From JAJZIH01 sp021785265 (GTDB taxonomy: Bacteria > Pseudomonadota > Gammaproteobacteria > JAKAQQ01), in the NCBI GenBank assembly GCA_027338645.1, contig DAHWSH010000052.1:1-64000 (forward strand): a DNA stretch of 64,000 nt, given 5' to 3'. A program made the position numbers and the translations under genes. The notes beneath the pieces were generated by a model. The model was not told where the DNA came from. It did no database searches and saw nothing but the letters and a program-made list of their open reading frames with translations. Below, piece by piece: positions 32,905 to 41,756 of this stretch; positions within the stretch are counted from its first letter, which is position 1, and the number at the start of each line of letters is the position of its first letter.

Positions 32905-33694
32905 GGTCCCGCCCGCCGTCGCGCTCTACGACTCCTGGGTCACCCATGAGCGCCGGACATCCCCCCGCAAACGCTTCCGCCATCATCTGCCCCGCCTGCT
33001 CATCGACCTCGACCGCCTTTCGGAACTGCCGGGCTACGGGATCCGTCTCAATGCCCGAGGTCCAGTCAGCTTCTCCGAGCGTGACCATGGTCCTCGCGAC
33101 GGTCGCCCGCTCAAACCCTGGATCTTGGCCCGTCTCGCCGAAAACGGCCTCGCGATTCCGGGCGGTCGGGTCGAGCTCTGGACCTATCCTCGCATCTGGG
33201 GTTATGTGTTCAACCCGCTCAGCCTCTGGTACTGCCATGACGCAGGCGGTCTACTTCGCACCGTGGTCCTTGAGGTCCGGAATACCTTCGGCGAAACCCA
33301 TTTTTACCTGATCGGCAGTGGCGAACCCCTGCCTTCCCGGCTCCGCTACCAGGCAGCCAAATCCTTCCATGTCTCGCCCTTCCAACCCCTCTCCGGTCAG
33401 TACACTTTCACGCTCATCCACTCCCTCACCCGTCGGATGATCCGGATCGACTACAGAGGCACGGGAGGCTCCCGGCTCCTGGCCTTTGAGACGGCACGCC
33501 CGTCCCCGGTCCCGGTGGCCCGTGCACTCAGAAACTGGGCATGGTTTGCCCCGTGGACCACGATCGGGGTCACGCTCGCGATCCACAGTCATGCCCTAGA
33601 CCTGTGGCGCAGAGGAGCCGAATTCTTCCACAAACCGCCGCCCCCGGAGTGGCCCTGGACCCGTGGAGTCGAACTTCGGAAAGGTGGAGACTGA
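32891..33694 (+). CDS. DUF1365 family protein
   Basis: The 267-residue protein matches DUF1365: VTHERRTSPRKRFRHHLPRL near the N-terminus, RVELWTYPRIWGYVFNPLSL in the middle and KSFHVSPFQPLSGQYTF later. Function is not known in detail, but the family is tied to cyclopropane or furan fatty acid formation through gene context. It overlaps the FAD protein at its start and the methyltransferase at its stop (TGATG). An in-frame ATG at 32897 is an alternative start. Confidence 0.92.
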   Translation: MPMPEVPPAVALYDSWVTHERRTSPRKRFRHHLPRLLIDLDRLSELPGYGIRLNARGPVSFSERDHGPRDGRPLKPWILARLAENGLAIPGGRVELWTYPRIWGYVFNPLSLWYCHDAGGLLRTVVLEVRNTFGETHFYLIGSGEPLPSRLRYQAAKSFHVSPFQPLSGQYTFTLIHSLTRRMIRIDYRGTGGSRLLAFETARPSPVPVARALRNWAWFAPWTTIGVTLAIHSHALDLWRRGAEFFHKPPPPEWPWTRGVELRKGGD

Positions 33695-35004
33695 TGGAGC
33701 CTGAGCGGAAGGAAAAGCGCCTGCCCTGGCTACTGAGACCGCTCGGACGCTTCTTGGACTCGCTCTCGGCCGGTTCCCTCACCCTCTCCCTGCCGGACGG
33801 GCGGAGCTGGCACTATGGCCCGGCTTGGAAGTCCGAGCCCAAAGCCACGCTCCATATCCGGCATCCGGTTCGGTTCATGTCTCGTCTGACCCGGGGCAGT
33901 CTGGGACTTGCCGACGCTTATCTCGCCGCCGACTGGGACTCCCCCGACCTTGCGGTCTTGCTTGAGCTTTTGGACCGTACCCAAACCGAAAAACCGCACG
34001 GCCGGGGCCGCCATCGTCCGTTTGCACTCCTGGATCGGATCGAGCTGGCACTCCGCGGCAATAGTCTGGCGGGTAGCCGACGTAACATCGGAGCCCACTA
34101 TGACCTCGGCCTCGATTTTTTCGAATCCTGGCTCGACCCTACCCTCTGCTACTCCTGTGCCCATTTCGATCCCGACCGGCCGGACGAGGAACTCGAAACC
34201 GCCCAGCGACGCAAGATCCGCCACATCTTCGAACGCCTGGATCCGGCTCCTGGCACACGGCTGCTCGAGATCGGATCCGGCTTCGGAGCCTTCGCGCTCG
34301 AAGCCGCCGAACGCGGCCTTTCGGTCGACAGTCTGACCCTCTCGAAGACCCAACTGGATTACGCCCAGAGGCAGGCCCGGGTGCGGGGACTCGAGGCGCG
34401 TGCGCACTTCGATTATCGCGACTACCGTCTCAGCCAGGGTGACTACGACGCCGTGGTCTCGATCGAAATGTTCGAGGCCGTGGGCGAGCACTACTGGCCC
34501 ACCTATTTCCGGGTACTCCGGGATCGCCTGAAAGCGGGCGGCAAGGCCGTACTCCAGGTCATCACCATCGATTCTGCGGCCTACGCCGATTACCGGAGGC
34601 AACCGGATTTCATCCAGCTCCGGGTCTTCCCCGGAGGCATGCTCCCGACCTGGGGTCACCTCGAGCGCCTGGCAACCGAGACCGGCTTCAGCATCCGGGA
34701 TCCCGACTTCCGGGGCGCGGACTACGCCCGCACGCTTGGGTTCTGGCTCGAGTCCTTCGATCGCGCATGGCCCACTCTCGCCCGAAGGGGCTATCCTGCC
34801 CGGCTGGGACGGCTCTGGCGCTATTACCTGGCTTACTGCAGGGCCGGCTTTGAGACCCGGCGGGTCGATCTGGTCCAGTTCACCCTGGAGGCACAGTACT
34901 CCTCTCCAAAGGAAGCGGATCCGGTTCAGCCAGCCGGTACCCCACCCCGGATTCGGTTAAAAGATAGCGCGGCGCCCCCGGATCGACCTCGATCTTCTTC
35001 CTGA
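33694..35004 (+). CDS. cfa: Cyclopropane-fatty-acyl-phospholipid synthase-like methyltransferase
   Basis: The 436-residue enzyme has the CFA-synthase layout: an N-terminal lipid-binding part, then the SAM motif LEIGSGFG (191-198), SIEMFEAVGEHYW and the C-terminal RAGFETRRVDLVQF. It would transfer a methylene or methyl group from SAM to an unsaturated acyl chain at the membrane. The start overlaps DUF1365. The last 36 or so residues (after FTLEAQ) are a low-complexity tail that runs antisense through the 3' end of kdpE for 125 bases, so the original stop was probably lost. Confidence 0.9.
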   Translation: MEPERKEKRLPWLLRPLGRFLDSLSAGSLTLSLPDGRSWHYGPAWKSEPKATLHIRHPVRFMSRLTRGSLGLADAYLAADWDSPDLAVLLELLDRTQTEKPHGRGRHRPFALLDRIELALRGNSLAGSRRNIGAHYDLGLDFFESWLDPTLCYSCAHFDPDRPDEELETAQRRKIRHIFERLDPAPGTRLLEIGSGFGAFALEAAERGLSVDSLTLSKTQLDYAQRQARVRGLEARAHFDYRDYRLSQGDYDAVVSIEMFEAVGEHYWPTYFRVLRDRLKAGGKAVLQVITIDSAAYADYRRQPDFIQLRVFPGGMLPTWGHLERLATETGFSIRDPDFRGADYARTLGFWLESFDRAWPTLARRGYPARLGRLWRYYLAYCRAGFETRRVDLVQFTLEAQYSSPKEADPVQPAGTPPRIRLKDSAAPPDRPRSSS

Positions 35005-35611
35005 GCTGGGCCATGTAGATCCGGACGTAATGGTTGGCGCGCGCGTGATGCGGTCCCCATACCGCAGTCAGGAGCTGGCGATGGGTCATGACCTTGCCCC
35101 GCTCGTGGATCAGGACACAGAGGAGCCGGTATTCGATCGGGGTCAGATGGACTTCCGCCCCCCGGACCCAGACGCGCCGGTGTTCAAGATCCACGCGCCA
35201 TTCTGCCGTCGCAAAGGCGGTTTCCTGGCCCGTGGGATCGCGGTGAAGACGCCGCATGACGGAACGGATGCGAGCCATGAACTCGGCGACGCTGAACGGC
35301 TTGGTCAGATAGTCATCCGCACCCGCGTCCAAGGCCTGGATCTTGACCGACTCCGCGGTGCGTGCCGTGAGGACGATCAGGGGGACCTGGCTCCAGGCCC
35401 GAAGCTGCCCGAGGACCTCCATGCCATCCAGTCCCGGCAGGCCGAGATCCAGGATGACGAGATCCGGGCGCCAGTTCGCGGCGCGAACCAGACCCAGGTT
35501 TCCGTCCGGAGCCATCTCGACCTGCCACTGCTCCAGGGTCAGGCTGATCCGGATCAACCGGGCGATTTCCGGCTCGTCCTCAATGATGAGGCATCGGGGA
35601 TGACCCGTCAT
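34880..35611 (-). CDS. kdpE: KdpE-like response regulator
   Basis: The 243-residue regulator has an N-terminal receiver with phospho-acceptor Asp55 (LVILDLGLPG) and Lys in TKPF, then an OmpR/PhoB winged helix ending ESGVGYRL. It overlaps the end of kdpD by 32 bases. In the classical system KdpD/KdpE activates kdpFABC for potassium uptake; those structural genes are not in this window. Its 3' 125 bases overlap the convergent cfa gene. Confidence 0.92.
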   Translation of the reverse strand: MTGHPRCLIIEDEPEIARLIRISLTLEQWQVEMAPDGNLGLVRAANWRPDLVILDLGLPGLDGMEVLGQLRAWSQVPLIVLTARTAESVKIQALDAGADDYLTKPFSVAEFMARIRSVMRRLHRDPTGQETAFATAEWRVDLEHRRVWVRGAEVHLTPIEYRLLCVLIHERGKVMTHRQLLTAVWGPHHARANHYVRIYMAQLRKKIEVDPGAPRYLLTESGVGYRLAEPDPLPLERSTVPPG

Positions 35612-38330
35612 GGGCTTCTTGCTCCGCCAGAGGAAGAGGGGGTGAATCCGGGGTGGGCAGTGCGATCTCGAACTGAGCCCCCCCATCGGGTGCGGTCGCG
35701 GCGGTGATGAGGCCGCCATGGGCCTGAACGATGGCTTGCACGATGGCCAGGCCAAGTCCCACCCCGCCATTCGTCTTCTGGGAATCACCTTGCACAAAGG
35801 TCGAAAAAATCCGGTTGCCGAGTGCGGAGGGGAGACCGGGACCCTGATCTCGTATCTCGATCCGGACCTCTTGCATCTCACGGATGGCATGGATCCGGAC
35901 CGGAGTCCCGGCCGGGGTATGCCGGGCGACGTTCTCGAGCAAGTTGACGAAGACCTGTTCGAAGAGGCTCCCATCGACCGAGACCCAGAGCAGGGTCTGG
36001 GGCAGCACCACGCTCACCGGATGGTCCCCGAGACGCTCCTTGAGGTGGGATAAAGCCGCTCCGATGATTTCCTCAAGGGGGAACCACTGGCGGTTCAACT
36101 CGACGGCCCCCGCCTGCCAGCGGGCCATCTCGAGGATGTTGTGGGCCCGTTCCGACATGCGACGTGCCTGGTCCCGGATGTCATGGGCGAGCCGGGTTCG
36201 GGTCTCGGGATCCAGGGTGGGTGTCGGTCCAGCCAGGATTTCCGCGGCACCGATAATCGAGGCCAAGGGGGTGCGGATATCGTGGGAGATGCTGCTCAGG
36301 AGCGAATTCCGGATTTTTTCCGTCTTGACCTCGAAACGCGAGAGCTCGGTCTCGTGGATCAGCTGGAAGCGCTCGAGCGCCAGGGCGACCTGTCCGGCAC
36401 AGGTCCTGAGCAGACGTCGTTGTTCGGGCGCATAAGCCCCACCTGGAGGGTCCGGCTCCACGGCCAAAACCCCGATGATGCGTGAGCTGCCGAGCGGCAG
36501 GTACAACACGGAAGAGCCCGGCAGCGTGTCGGTCCCGAAACCCGCCTCCTCACGGTGCCGGTACACCCACTGGGCCAGGGCGAGATCGGGATGTTGGAGG
36601 GAGCGTTCAGGCGGCAGCGGAGACAGGCGCAAGGTACGGCCCGTCTCCGAGCCGGCAATGAAAAAGGCGATACGGCTTCCGGTTTCCTGACCCAGATGGT
36701 GGGCCGCGAGTTCCAACACCTCCTGCTCACTGCGCGCAGCCGCGAGCGACTGACTCAGGGCATAAAGGGAGGCCATGCGCCGTTCCCGCTCGACTGATCG
36801 ACTGGCCTGTTCCCGGGCATCGATCGTGAGCTGACTGATCACGAGTCCCACAATCAGCATGACACCAAAGGTGATCATGTACTGGACATCGCTCACCGCA
36901 AAGCTCAAAACCGGCGGCACGAAAAAGAAGTCAAAAGCCAAAACACCCAGAACCGAGGCCAAAATCGAGGGGCCCCGCCCGAAAAAAAGTGCCGTTGCAA
37001 GAACGGCCAGAAGATAAATCATCACGAGGTTGGACAGGTTGATCTGTCCGTAGAGCACCCCGGCCAGGATCGTGGACGCAAAAACCAGGAGAAAGGCCCC
37101 GAGGTACGGTCGTGAGAGGAGTTCCGGCTGCCGGGCACGGGTGTGAGCGGGTTTCTGAAACGATGAAGCCTCTCCTTTTCCGGATGGGATTTCCGCATTG
37201 ACGACATGGATGCCGATGTTCCCGCTGCCTTGGACGATGGCATCCACCACCGATCCGAAAATCCAACGGCGCCAGCCCTGGCGGCGGGGCTTGCCCAAAA
37301 CGATCTGGGTCACATTGCGGACCTGGGCGTAGGTCAGAACCTCCGCGCTGAAATGCCGGCCGCCCGGGATCGTGATGACCTCGGCCCCCAGGCTTTGAGC
37401 CAGCCGGAAAAGAGCGGACAAAGACTGCCGGTACCGTGTCGGTGGCTCGGGTTCAGGGCCCTCCGGTTGGATGTGCACGACGATCCATTCGGCGCGCAAA
37501 GCGTCCGCCATGCGCTTGCCGACCCGGACCAGCCGCTCGCCGAGTTCACCGGGAGGCAGGCAAACCAAGATTCTCTCGCGCGCCGGCCAGATCTGGTCGA
37601 TGGCATGATGTTCGCGGTATTCGCGCATTTCCATATCGACGCGATCCGCCGCATAGCGCAGGGCGACTTCGCGGAGCGCAATGAGGTTCCCCTTGCGGAA
37701 AAAATGTTCACGGGCGGACTCGATCTGACCGGCCAGGTAGATCTTGCCCTCCTCAAGGCGTCTGAGCAGTTCATCGGGGGGCAGGTCAATGACCTCGATC
37801 TCATCCGCTTTCTCGAACACCGAATCCGGGACCGTCTCGCGGACGCGGATACCCGTGATCTGTCGGATGATGTCGTTCAGGCTCTCCACATGTTGGACAT
37901 TAACCGTCGTGAGGACGTCAATGCCGGCATTCAGTAGTTCGACCACATCCTGCCACCGCTTTGGGTGGCGTGATCCTGGCGCATTGTGATGCGCGAGTTC
38001 GTCGACCAATAAGAGATCCGGCGCCTGGGCGAGCGCGGCGTCCAGATCAAACTCGAGGAGACTGACCTCTTGATGACGGCGCGGACTCAAGGGCAGTCTC
38101 GGCAGGTCTTGCAGGAGGGTTTCCGTTTCCCCCCGTCCATGCGTCTCGACGATCCCGACCAGCACCCGCCGTCCCGATTTCTGGATCCCATGGGCCGCCT
38201 GGAGCATGGCATAGGTCTTTCCGACACCGGCTGCGGCACCCAGAAAGATCTTGAGCTGACCCCTCTCCTCGCGGGACTCGTCTTCCGTGACCCGTTTCAG
38301 GATCAGGTCCGGGTTGGGTCGATCGTTCAT
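35580..38330 (-). CDS. kdpD: KdpD-like sensor histidine kinase
   Basis: The 916-residue sensor has the KdpD N-terminal domain with Walker-like GAAAGVGKT (31-39), a universal-stress-protein-like domain, four membrane helices of the DUF4118 type, a GAF-like domain, and a histidine kinase core (SSISHDIRTPL, then the G-boxes GVGLGLAIVQ). It would sense potassium or turgor at the inner membrane and phosphorylate KdpE. The ATG at 38330 (MNDRPNPDL) is chosen over an upstream in-frame start that lacks support. Confidence 0.93.
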   Translation of the reverse strand: MNDRPNPDLILKRVTEDESREERGQLKIFLGAAAGVGKTYAMLQAAHGIQKSGRRVLVGIVETHGRGETETLLQDLPRLPLSPRRHQEVSLLEFDLDAALAQAPDLLLVDELAHHNAPGSRHPKRWQDVVELLNAGIDVLTTVNVQHVESLNDIIRQITGIRVRETVPDSVFEKADEIEVIDLPPDELLRRLEEGKIYLAGQIESAREHFFRKGNLIALREVALRYAADRVDMEMREYREHHAIDQIWPARERILVCLPPGELGERLVRVGKRMADALRAEWIVVHIQPEGPEPEPPTRYRQSLSALFRLAQSLGAEVITIPGGRHFSAEVLTYAQVRNVTQIVLGKPRRQGWRRWIFGSVVDAIVQGSGNIGIHVVNAEIPSGKGEASSFQKPAHTRARQPELLSRPYLGAFLLVFASTILAGVLYGQINLSNLVMIYLLAVLATALFFGRGPSILASVLGVLAFDFFFVPPVLSFAVSDVQYMITFGVMLIVGLVISQLTIDAREQASRSVERERRMASLYALSQSLAAARSEQEVLELAAHHLGQETGSRIAFFIAGSETGRTLRLSPLPPERSLQHPDLALAQWVYRHREEAGFGTDTLPGSSVLYLPLGSSRIIGVLAVEPDPPGGAYAPEQRRLLRTCAGQVALALERFQLIHETELSRFEVKTEKIRNSLLSSISHDIRTPLASIIGAAEILAGPTPTLDPETRTRLAHDIRDQARRMSERAHNILEMARWQAGAVELNRQWFPLEEIIGAALSHLKERLGDHPVSVVLPQTLLWVSVDGSLFEQVFVNLLENVARHTPAGTPVRIHAIREMQEVRIEIRDQGPGLPSALGNRIFSTFVQGDSQKTNGGVGLGLAIVQAIVQAHGGLITAATAPDGGAQFEIALPTPDSPPLPLAEQEAHDGSSPMPHH

Positions 38331-38533
38331 GACCGATTCCCGACTCCCGGCAGCGGCCGGTTCCGCATGAATACCCCCCACCCAAAGTTGATTGCCGATC
38401 CGTGGGCTTCCGCCCACCGTCAGGTCATGTCCCCCCTATTTTCCCTCAAAGTGACCCCGGCTGCGGTACAAGACTGGAAAACGTCCCAACCCCCTCCTCG
38501 GGTACATCCCACAGAGGGTCCGGGGAGCTTGGG

Positions 38534-38562
38534 TTTCGAGTGTGAGCGCGCTAGGCTATAAT
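38534..38562 (+). promoter_or_regulatory. Promoter of the exporter-diguanylate cyclase operon
   Basis: A perfect TATAAT (38557-38562) is preceded at 17 bases by TTTCGA (38534-38539). Its position rules out the in-frame GTG at 38542 as translation start and supports the ATG at 38617. Confidence 0.6.
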
Positions 38563-38616
38563 CCACCCGCAACCCGACGGGAGCAGGTGTTCCCGCCCCC
38601 AGCCCAACCGGTGCCC

Positions 38617-39861
38617 ATGGATAAAGAAGAGGCCTTGGCGTCCCTCAGTTACAAAAGCCCGGCTCCGGCTCGCACCCCAGTCAAGCGCTCCGGCGCCCGG
38701 GGGCGGCTTTTTGCCCTGATCGCTGGAGTCCTGGCCGGTCTCGCACTCCTGGCCCTGGGTTTCCGGTGGATCCAACCCCCCTCCCCTCCCCTGCCTCCGG
38801 AGGTCCGGATCCTGGAAATCTCCTCCCCCCATGCCCCGGGTACGGTCCTCCTCAGTGCCGCAGGCTACGTCGTGGCCCGGAGAGAAACCACCGTCTCCTC
38901 CCGGATCACCGGCATGATCCGTGCCGTCTATGTCCAGGAGGGTATGGCAGTCCGGCACCACCAGGTGCTGGCCCGGCTCGAATCGCATACGGCAACGGCT
39001 CAGGTCGCGCTCTCCCGGCGCCAGCTCGCAGCCGACCGGGCCCAGATGCTCTCGGTCGAGGCCCAGCTCCATCTCGACCGCAAAAACCTGGCCCGGATCC
39101 GTGCCATCTTCAACGAAGGGCTCGAAAGCCATTCCGCACTCGATAGTGCGGAAGCCGCCGTGGCCATCGACCAGGCCACCCTCCGCGAGGATGGAGCCAA
39201 TGCCGAGGCGGCCGCGGCCAGTCTGCGCCTGTCGCGGCTCGTCCTACGTCATACGGTGATCCGGGCTCCGTTCTCCGGGATCGTGACAGCCAAGTATGCC
39301 CATCGTGGGGAGATGATCTCGCCAGCTGCGGTCGGGGGCTTCACGAAGACCGGCATTTGCCAGCTGGTCGACATGCACTCTCTCGAGATGGACGTGGATG
39401 TCAACGAGTCGTTCATCAACCGGGTCAAAGCCGGCCAGCCGGCCCAGGTCGGACTCAGCGCCTACCCCAACTGGAAGATCCCGGCCCGGGTCATCAGCGT
39501 CGTACCCACGGCCAACAAGGACAAGGGAACCGTGAAGGTGCGGGTGGCCTTCGACCGGCTCGACCCCAAAATCCTGCCGGAGATGTCCGGCGAGGTCTAT
39601 TTCCTTTCCCGGCCGACCGAAAGCCAGTCCCTGAAAGGGCCGGCCACGATCCTCCCGGCCGGCGCCGTCTCCGGTCTTCCGACCCACCCCACCGTCTTCC
39701 AGGTCGTCGATGGACGCGTCTTCCGGACACCGATCCGGATTCTCGGCCATCCGGATCCCGGCCGGCTCGCGGTCACGGGATTGTCCCGGGGCGCAGATCT
39801 CGTGATCCAAAGCCCGGTCTCACTGCACAATGGCGAACGCGTCCGCGTGCGCCACTCCTAA
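38617..39861 (+). CDS. HlyD/MacA-type periplasmic adaptor protein
   Basis: The 414-residue protein has a cytoplasmic N-terminus, one membrane helix (RLFALIAGVLAGLALLALGF) and the adaptor layout: lipoyl half-motif, a long alpha-helical hairpin rich in Ala/Arg/Gln, second lipoyl half-motif RAPFSGIVTAKYAHRGE, then beta-barrel and membrane-proximal domains. It would bridge the ABC permeases to the outer membrane. ATG 38617 is preferred; GTG 38587 is possible. The ATPase follows after 24 bases. Confidence 0.87.
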   Translation: MDKEEALASLSYKSPAPARTPVKRSGARGRLFALIAGVLAGLALLALGFRWIQPPSPPLPPEVRILEISSPHAPGTVLLSAAGYVVARRETTVSSRITGMIRAVYVQEGMAVRHHQVLARLESHTATAQVALSRRQLAADRAQMLSVEAQLHLDRKNLARIRAIFNEGLESHSALDSAEAAVAIDQATLREDGANAEAAAASLRLSRLVLRHTVIRAPFSGIVTAKYAHRGEMISPAAVGGFTKTGICQLVDMHSLEMDVDVNESFINRVKAGQPAQVGLSAYPNWKIPARVISVVPTANKDKGTVKVRVAFDRLDPKILPEMSGEVYFLSRPTESQSLKGPATILPAGAVSGLPTHPTVFQVVDGRVFRTPIRILGHPDPGRLAVTGLSRGADLVIQSPVSLHNGERVRVRHS

Positions 39862-39885
39862 AGAATCCACCTGAGGATACCGGTC

Positions 39886-40590
39886 ATGAGCAGTGTTCCC
39901 CCTCCTGCCATCCAGATGACCGAAGTCAGCAAACACTACCGGCGCGGGGATGAGACCGTCCACGTGCTCGATCACTTCACGCTGACCGTGGAACCGGAAG
40001 CCTTCGTGGCCCTGATGGCACCCTCCGGCTCCGGCAAATCGACCTTGCTCAACCTGGTGGGCGGGCTGGACCGACCCGATTCGGGGCGGATCGAGATTGC
40101 AGGGACCGACCTCGCGACCCTGAACGAGGCGGCGCTCACCCGCTGGCGTGCCCGCAACTTGGGGTTCATCTTTCAGCTTTATTACCTGATTCCGGTTTTA
40201 TCCGCAGCCCGCAACGTCGAGCTCCCCCTCCTGCTTTTGCCCCTCAGCCGGGAGGAACGTCACCGTCGCGTCGAGGCGGCGCTCACCCTGGCGGGGCTCC
40301 CGGCGGAACGACACCGTTTCCGGCCGACCGAACTCTCCGGCGGACAGCAACAGCGGGTGGCTATCGCCCGGGCCATCGTGACCGACCCTCCCCTGCTCCT
40401 CTGCGATGAGCCGACCGGTGACCTCGACCGCAGCGCCGGGGATGAGATCCTGAACCTCCTCCAGACCCTGAATGAGCGCCTCCGGAAGACCATCGTCATG
40501 GTGACCCACGATCCCCATGCCGCGACCTTTGCCAGCCGCCGGATCGATCTGGACAAGGGCCTCGTCGGCGAACGGCGGCCGGCCACATGA
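39886..40590 (+). CDS. MacB/LolD-type ABC ATPase
   Basis: The 234-residue ATPase has Walker A APSGSGKST (45-53), the signature LSGGQQQR and Walker B LLCDEPTGDLD, the pattern of MacB/LolD/FtsE ATPases that power mechanotransmission-type exporters rather than membrane crossing. It overlaps the first permease by 4 bases. It sits between adaptor and permease genes, giving a complete exporter. Confidence 0.94.
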   Translation: MSSVPPPAIQMTEVSKHYRRGDETVHVLDHFTLTVEPEAFVALMAPSGSGKSTLLNLVGGLDRPDSGRIEIAGTDLATLNEAALTRWRARNLGFIFQLYYLIPVLSAARNVELPLLLLPLSREERHRRVEAALTLAGLPAERHRFRPTELSGGQQQRVAIARAIVTDPPLLLCDEPTGDLDRSAGDEILNLLQTLNERLRKTIVMVTHDPHAATFASRRIDLDKGLVGERRPAT

Positions 40591-41753
40591 AATCCCCCCT
40601 TCGTTTCAGCCCGCTGGTGCTCTCGGCCCTGCGCCGTCACCGGCTCCGGACCTGGCTCACGATCCTCTCCGTACTCATCGCCTTTCTGCTCTTCGGACTG
40701 CTCCAGGCGCTCAACCAGGCCTTCTACGGCGGGATCAAAAGCGCGGGTCGCAGGATTCTGGTCTCGATGAGCGCCGAGTCGTTGGTCGAGCCGCTTCCCC
40801 GGGCCTATGCCGCCGAGGTCGCTGCCATGAAGCAGGTGCGCCGCGTGGCCTACGAGGTCTGGATGGGTGGCTATTACCAGCACCACAACCAGATTCTCTA
40901 CGCGCTCGCCGTCTCACCGCGGCGCTGGCTGGCCGAGGAACGCCGATTCCTCATCCTGGCACCCCGGCGGGAATCCGCCTGGCTCAAGGATCGCTCGGGT
41001 GCCTTGATCGGCAACCTCGTGGCCCGGACCTACGGCTGGAAGACGGGCGAGATCGTGCCCATGCGCTCCGACATCTGGATCCATCCGGACGGACGGAACA
41101 CCTGGCCGGTCCGGATCGACGGCATTTTCAGTTCCACCAAAAAGGCCTTGGGAGAAGGCCTGCTCGTCCACTACCGCTACTGGAATGACGGCATGGGGAA
41201 CCCGAACAATGTCAGTCTGCTCCGGATCGAGGTCTCCCATCTCCGGGATCTCGGCCATGTGGCGCGGTCCATCGACGCCCGTTTCGCGAACTCTCCCTAT
41301 CCGACCCGTACCGCCAGCGCCCAGACTTTTATCAAGGACTTCATCAACCAGACCGCCGATATCGGTGTCATCATCGAGGACATCCTGGCCGCCGTTTTCT
41401 TCACCATGCTGCTCGTCACCGCCAACACCCTGACCCGCTCGGTCCGCGAGCGGAGCGGCGAGATCGCGGTGCTCCAGACGCAGGGCTACTCCCGTCCGCT
41501 CATCTTTTCCCTGATCCTGGCCGAAGCCCTGGTTCTGGTCATGGTCGGCGCACTCGCCGGAATCGGCCTTGCGGCCCTGATCGTCCAGGGCCTCCGGGGG
41601 GCGCTTGAAGCCTACCTCCCCTACCTGGCCCTGACGAGGCAGGCGATCCTCATGGCCCTGGGCCTGGCGCTCGGCTTTGCCGCCTTATCTTCGCTTCTTC
41701 CCGTTCTCCAGGTCCAAAGGCTCAGGACGGTCGACGCTTTGAGGCGGGGCTAG
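40587..41753 (+). CDS. FtsX/MacB-type ABC permease 1
   Basis: The 388-residue permease has an N-terminal helix (LTILSVLIAFLLFGLL), a long periplasmic domain and three C-terminal helices, the FtsX/MacB topology, with the RSGEIAVLQTQGY coupling region before the third helix. It starts within the ATPase stop (ATGA) and is followed three bases later by a second permease of the same type. Confidence 0.9.
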   Translation: MKSPLRFSPLVLSALRRHRLRTWLTILSVLIAFLLFGLLQALNQAFYGGIKSAGRRILVSMSAESLVEPLPRAYAAEVAAMKQVRRVAYEVWMGGYYQHHNQILYALAVSPRRWLAEERRFLILAPRRESAWLKDRSGALIGNLVARTYGWKTGEIVPMRSDIWIHPDGRNTWPVRIDGIFSSTKKALGEGLLVHYRYWNDGMGNPNNVSLLRIEVSHLRDLGHVARSIDARFANSPYPTRTASAQTFIKDFINQTADIGVIIEDILAAVFFTMLLVTANTLTRSVRERSGEIAVLQTQGYSRPLIFSLILAEALVLVMVGALAGIGLAALIVQGLRGALEAYLPYLALTRQAILMALGLALGFAALSSLLPVLQVQRLRTVDALRRG

Positions 41754-41756
41754 GCC

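Noticed and set aside
38331..38616. kdpF-like small gene between kdpD and the exporter operon
   Set aside because: No small hydrophobic frame with a ribosome binding site is visible in this interval.
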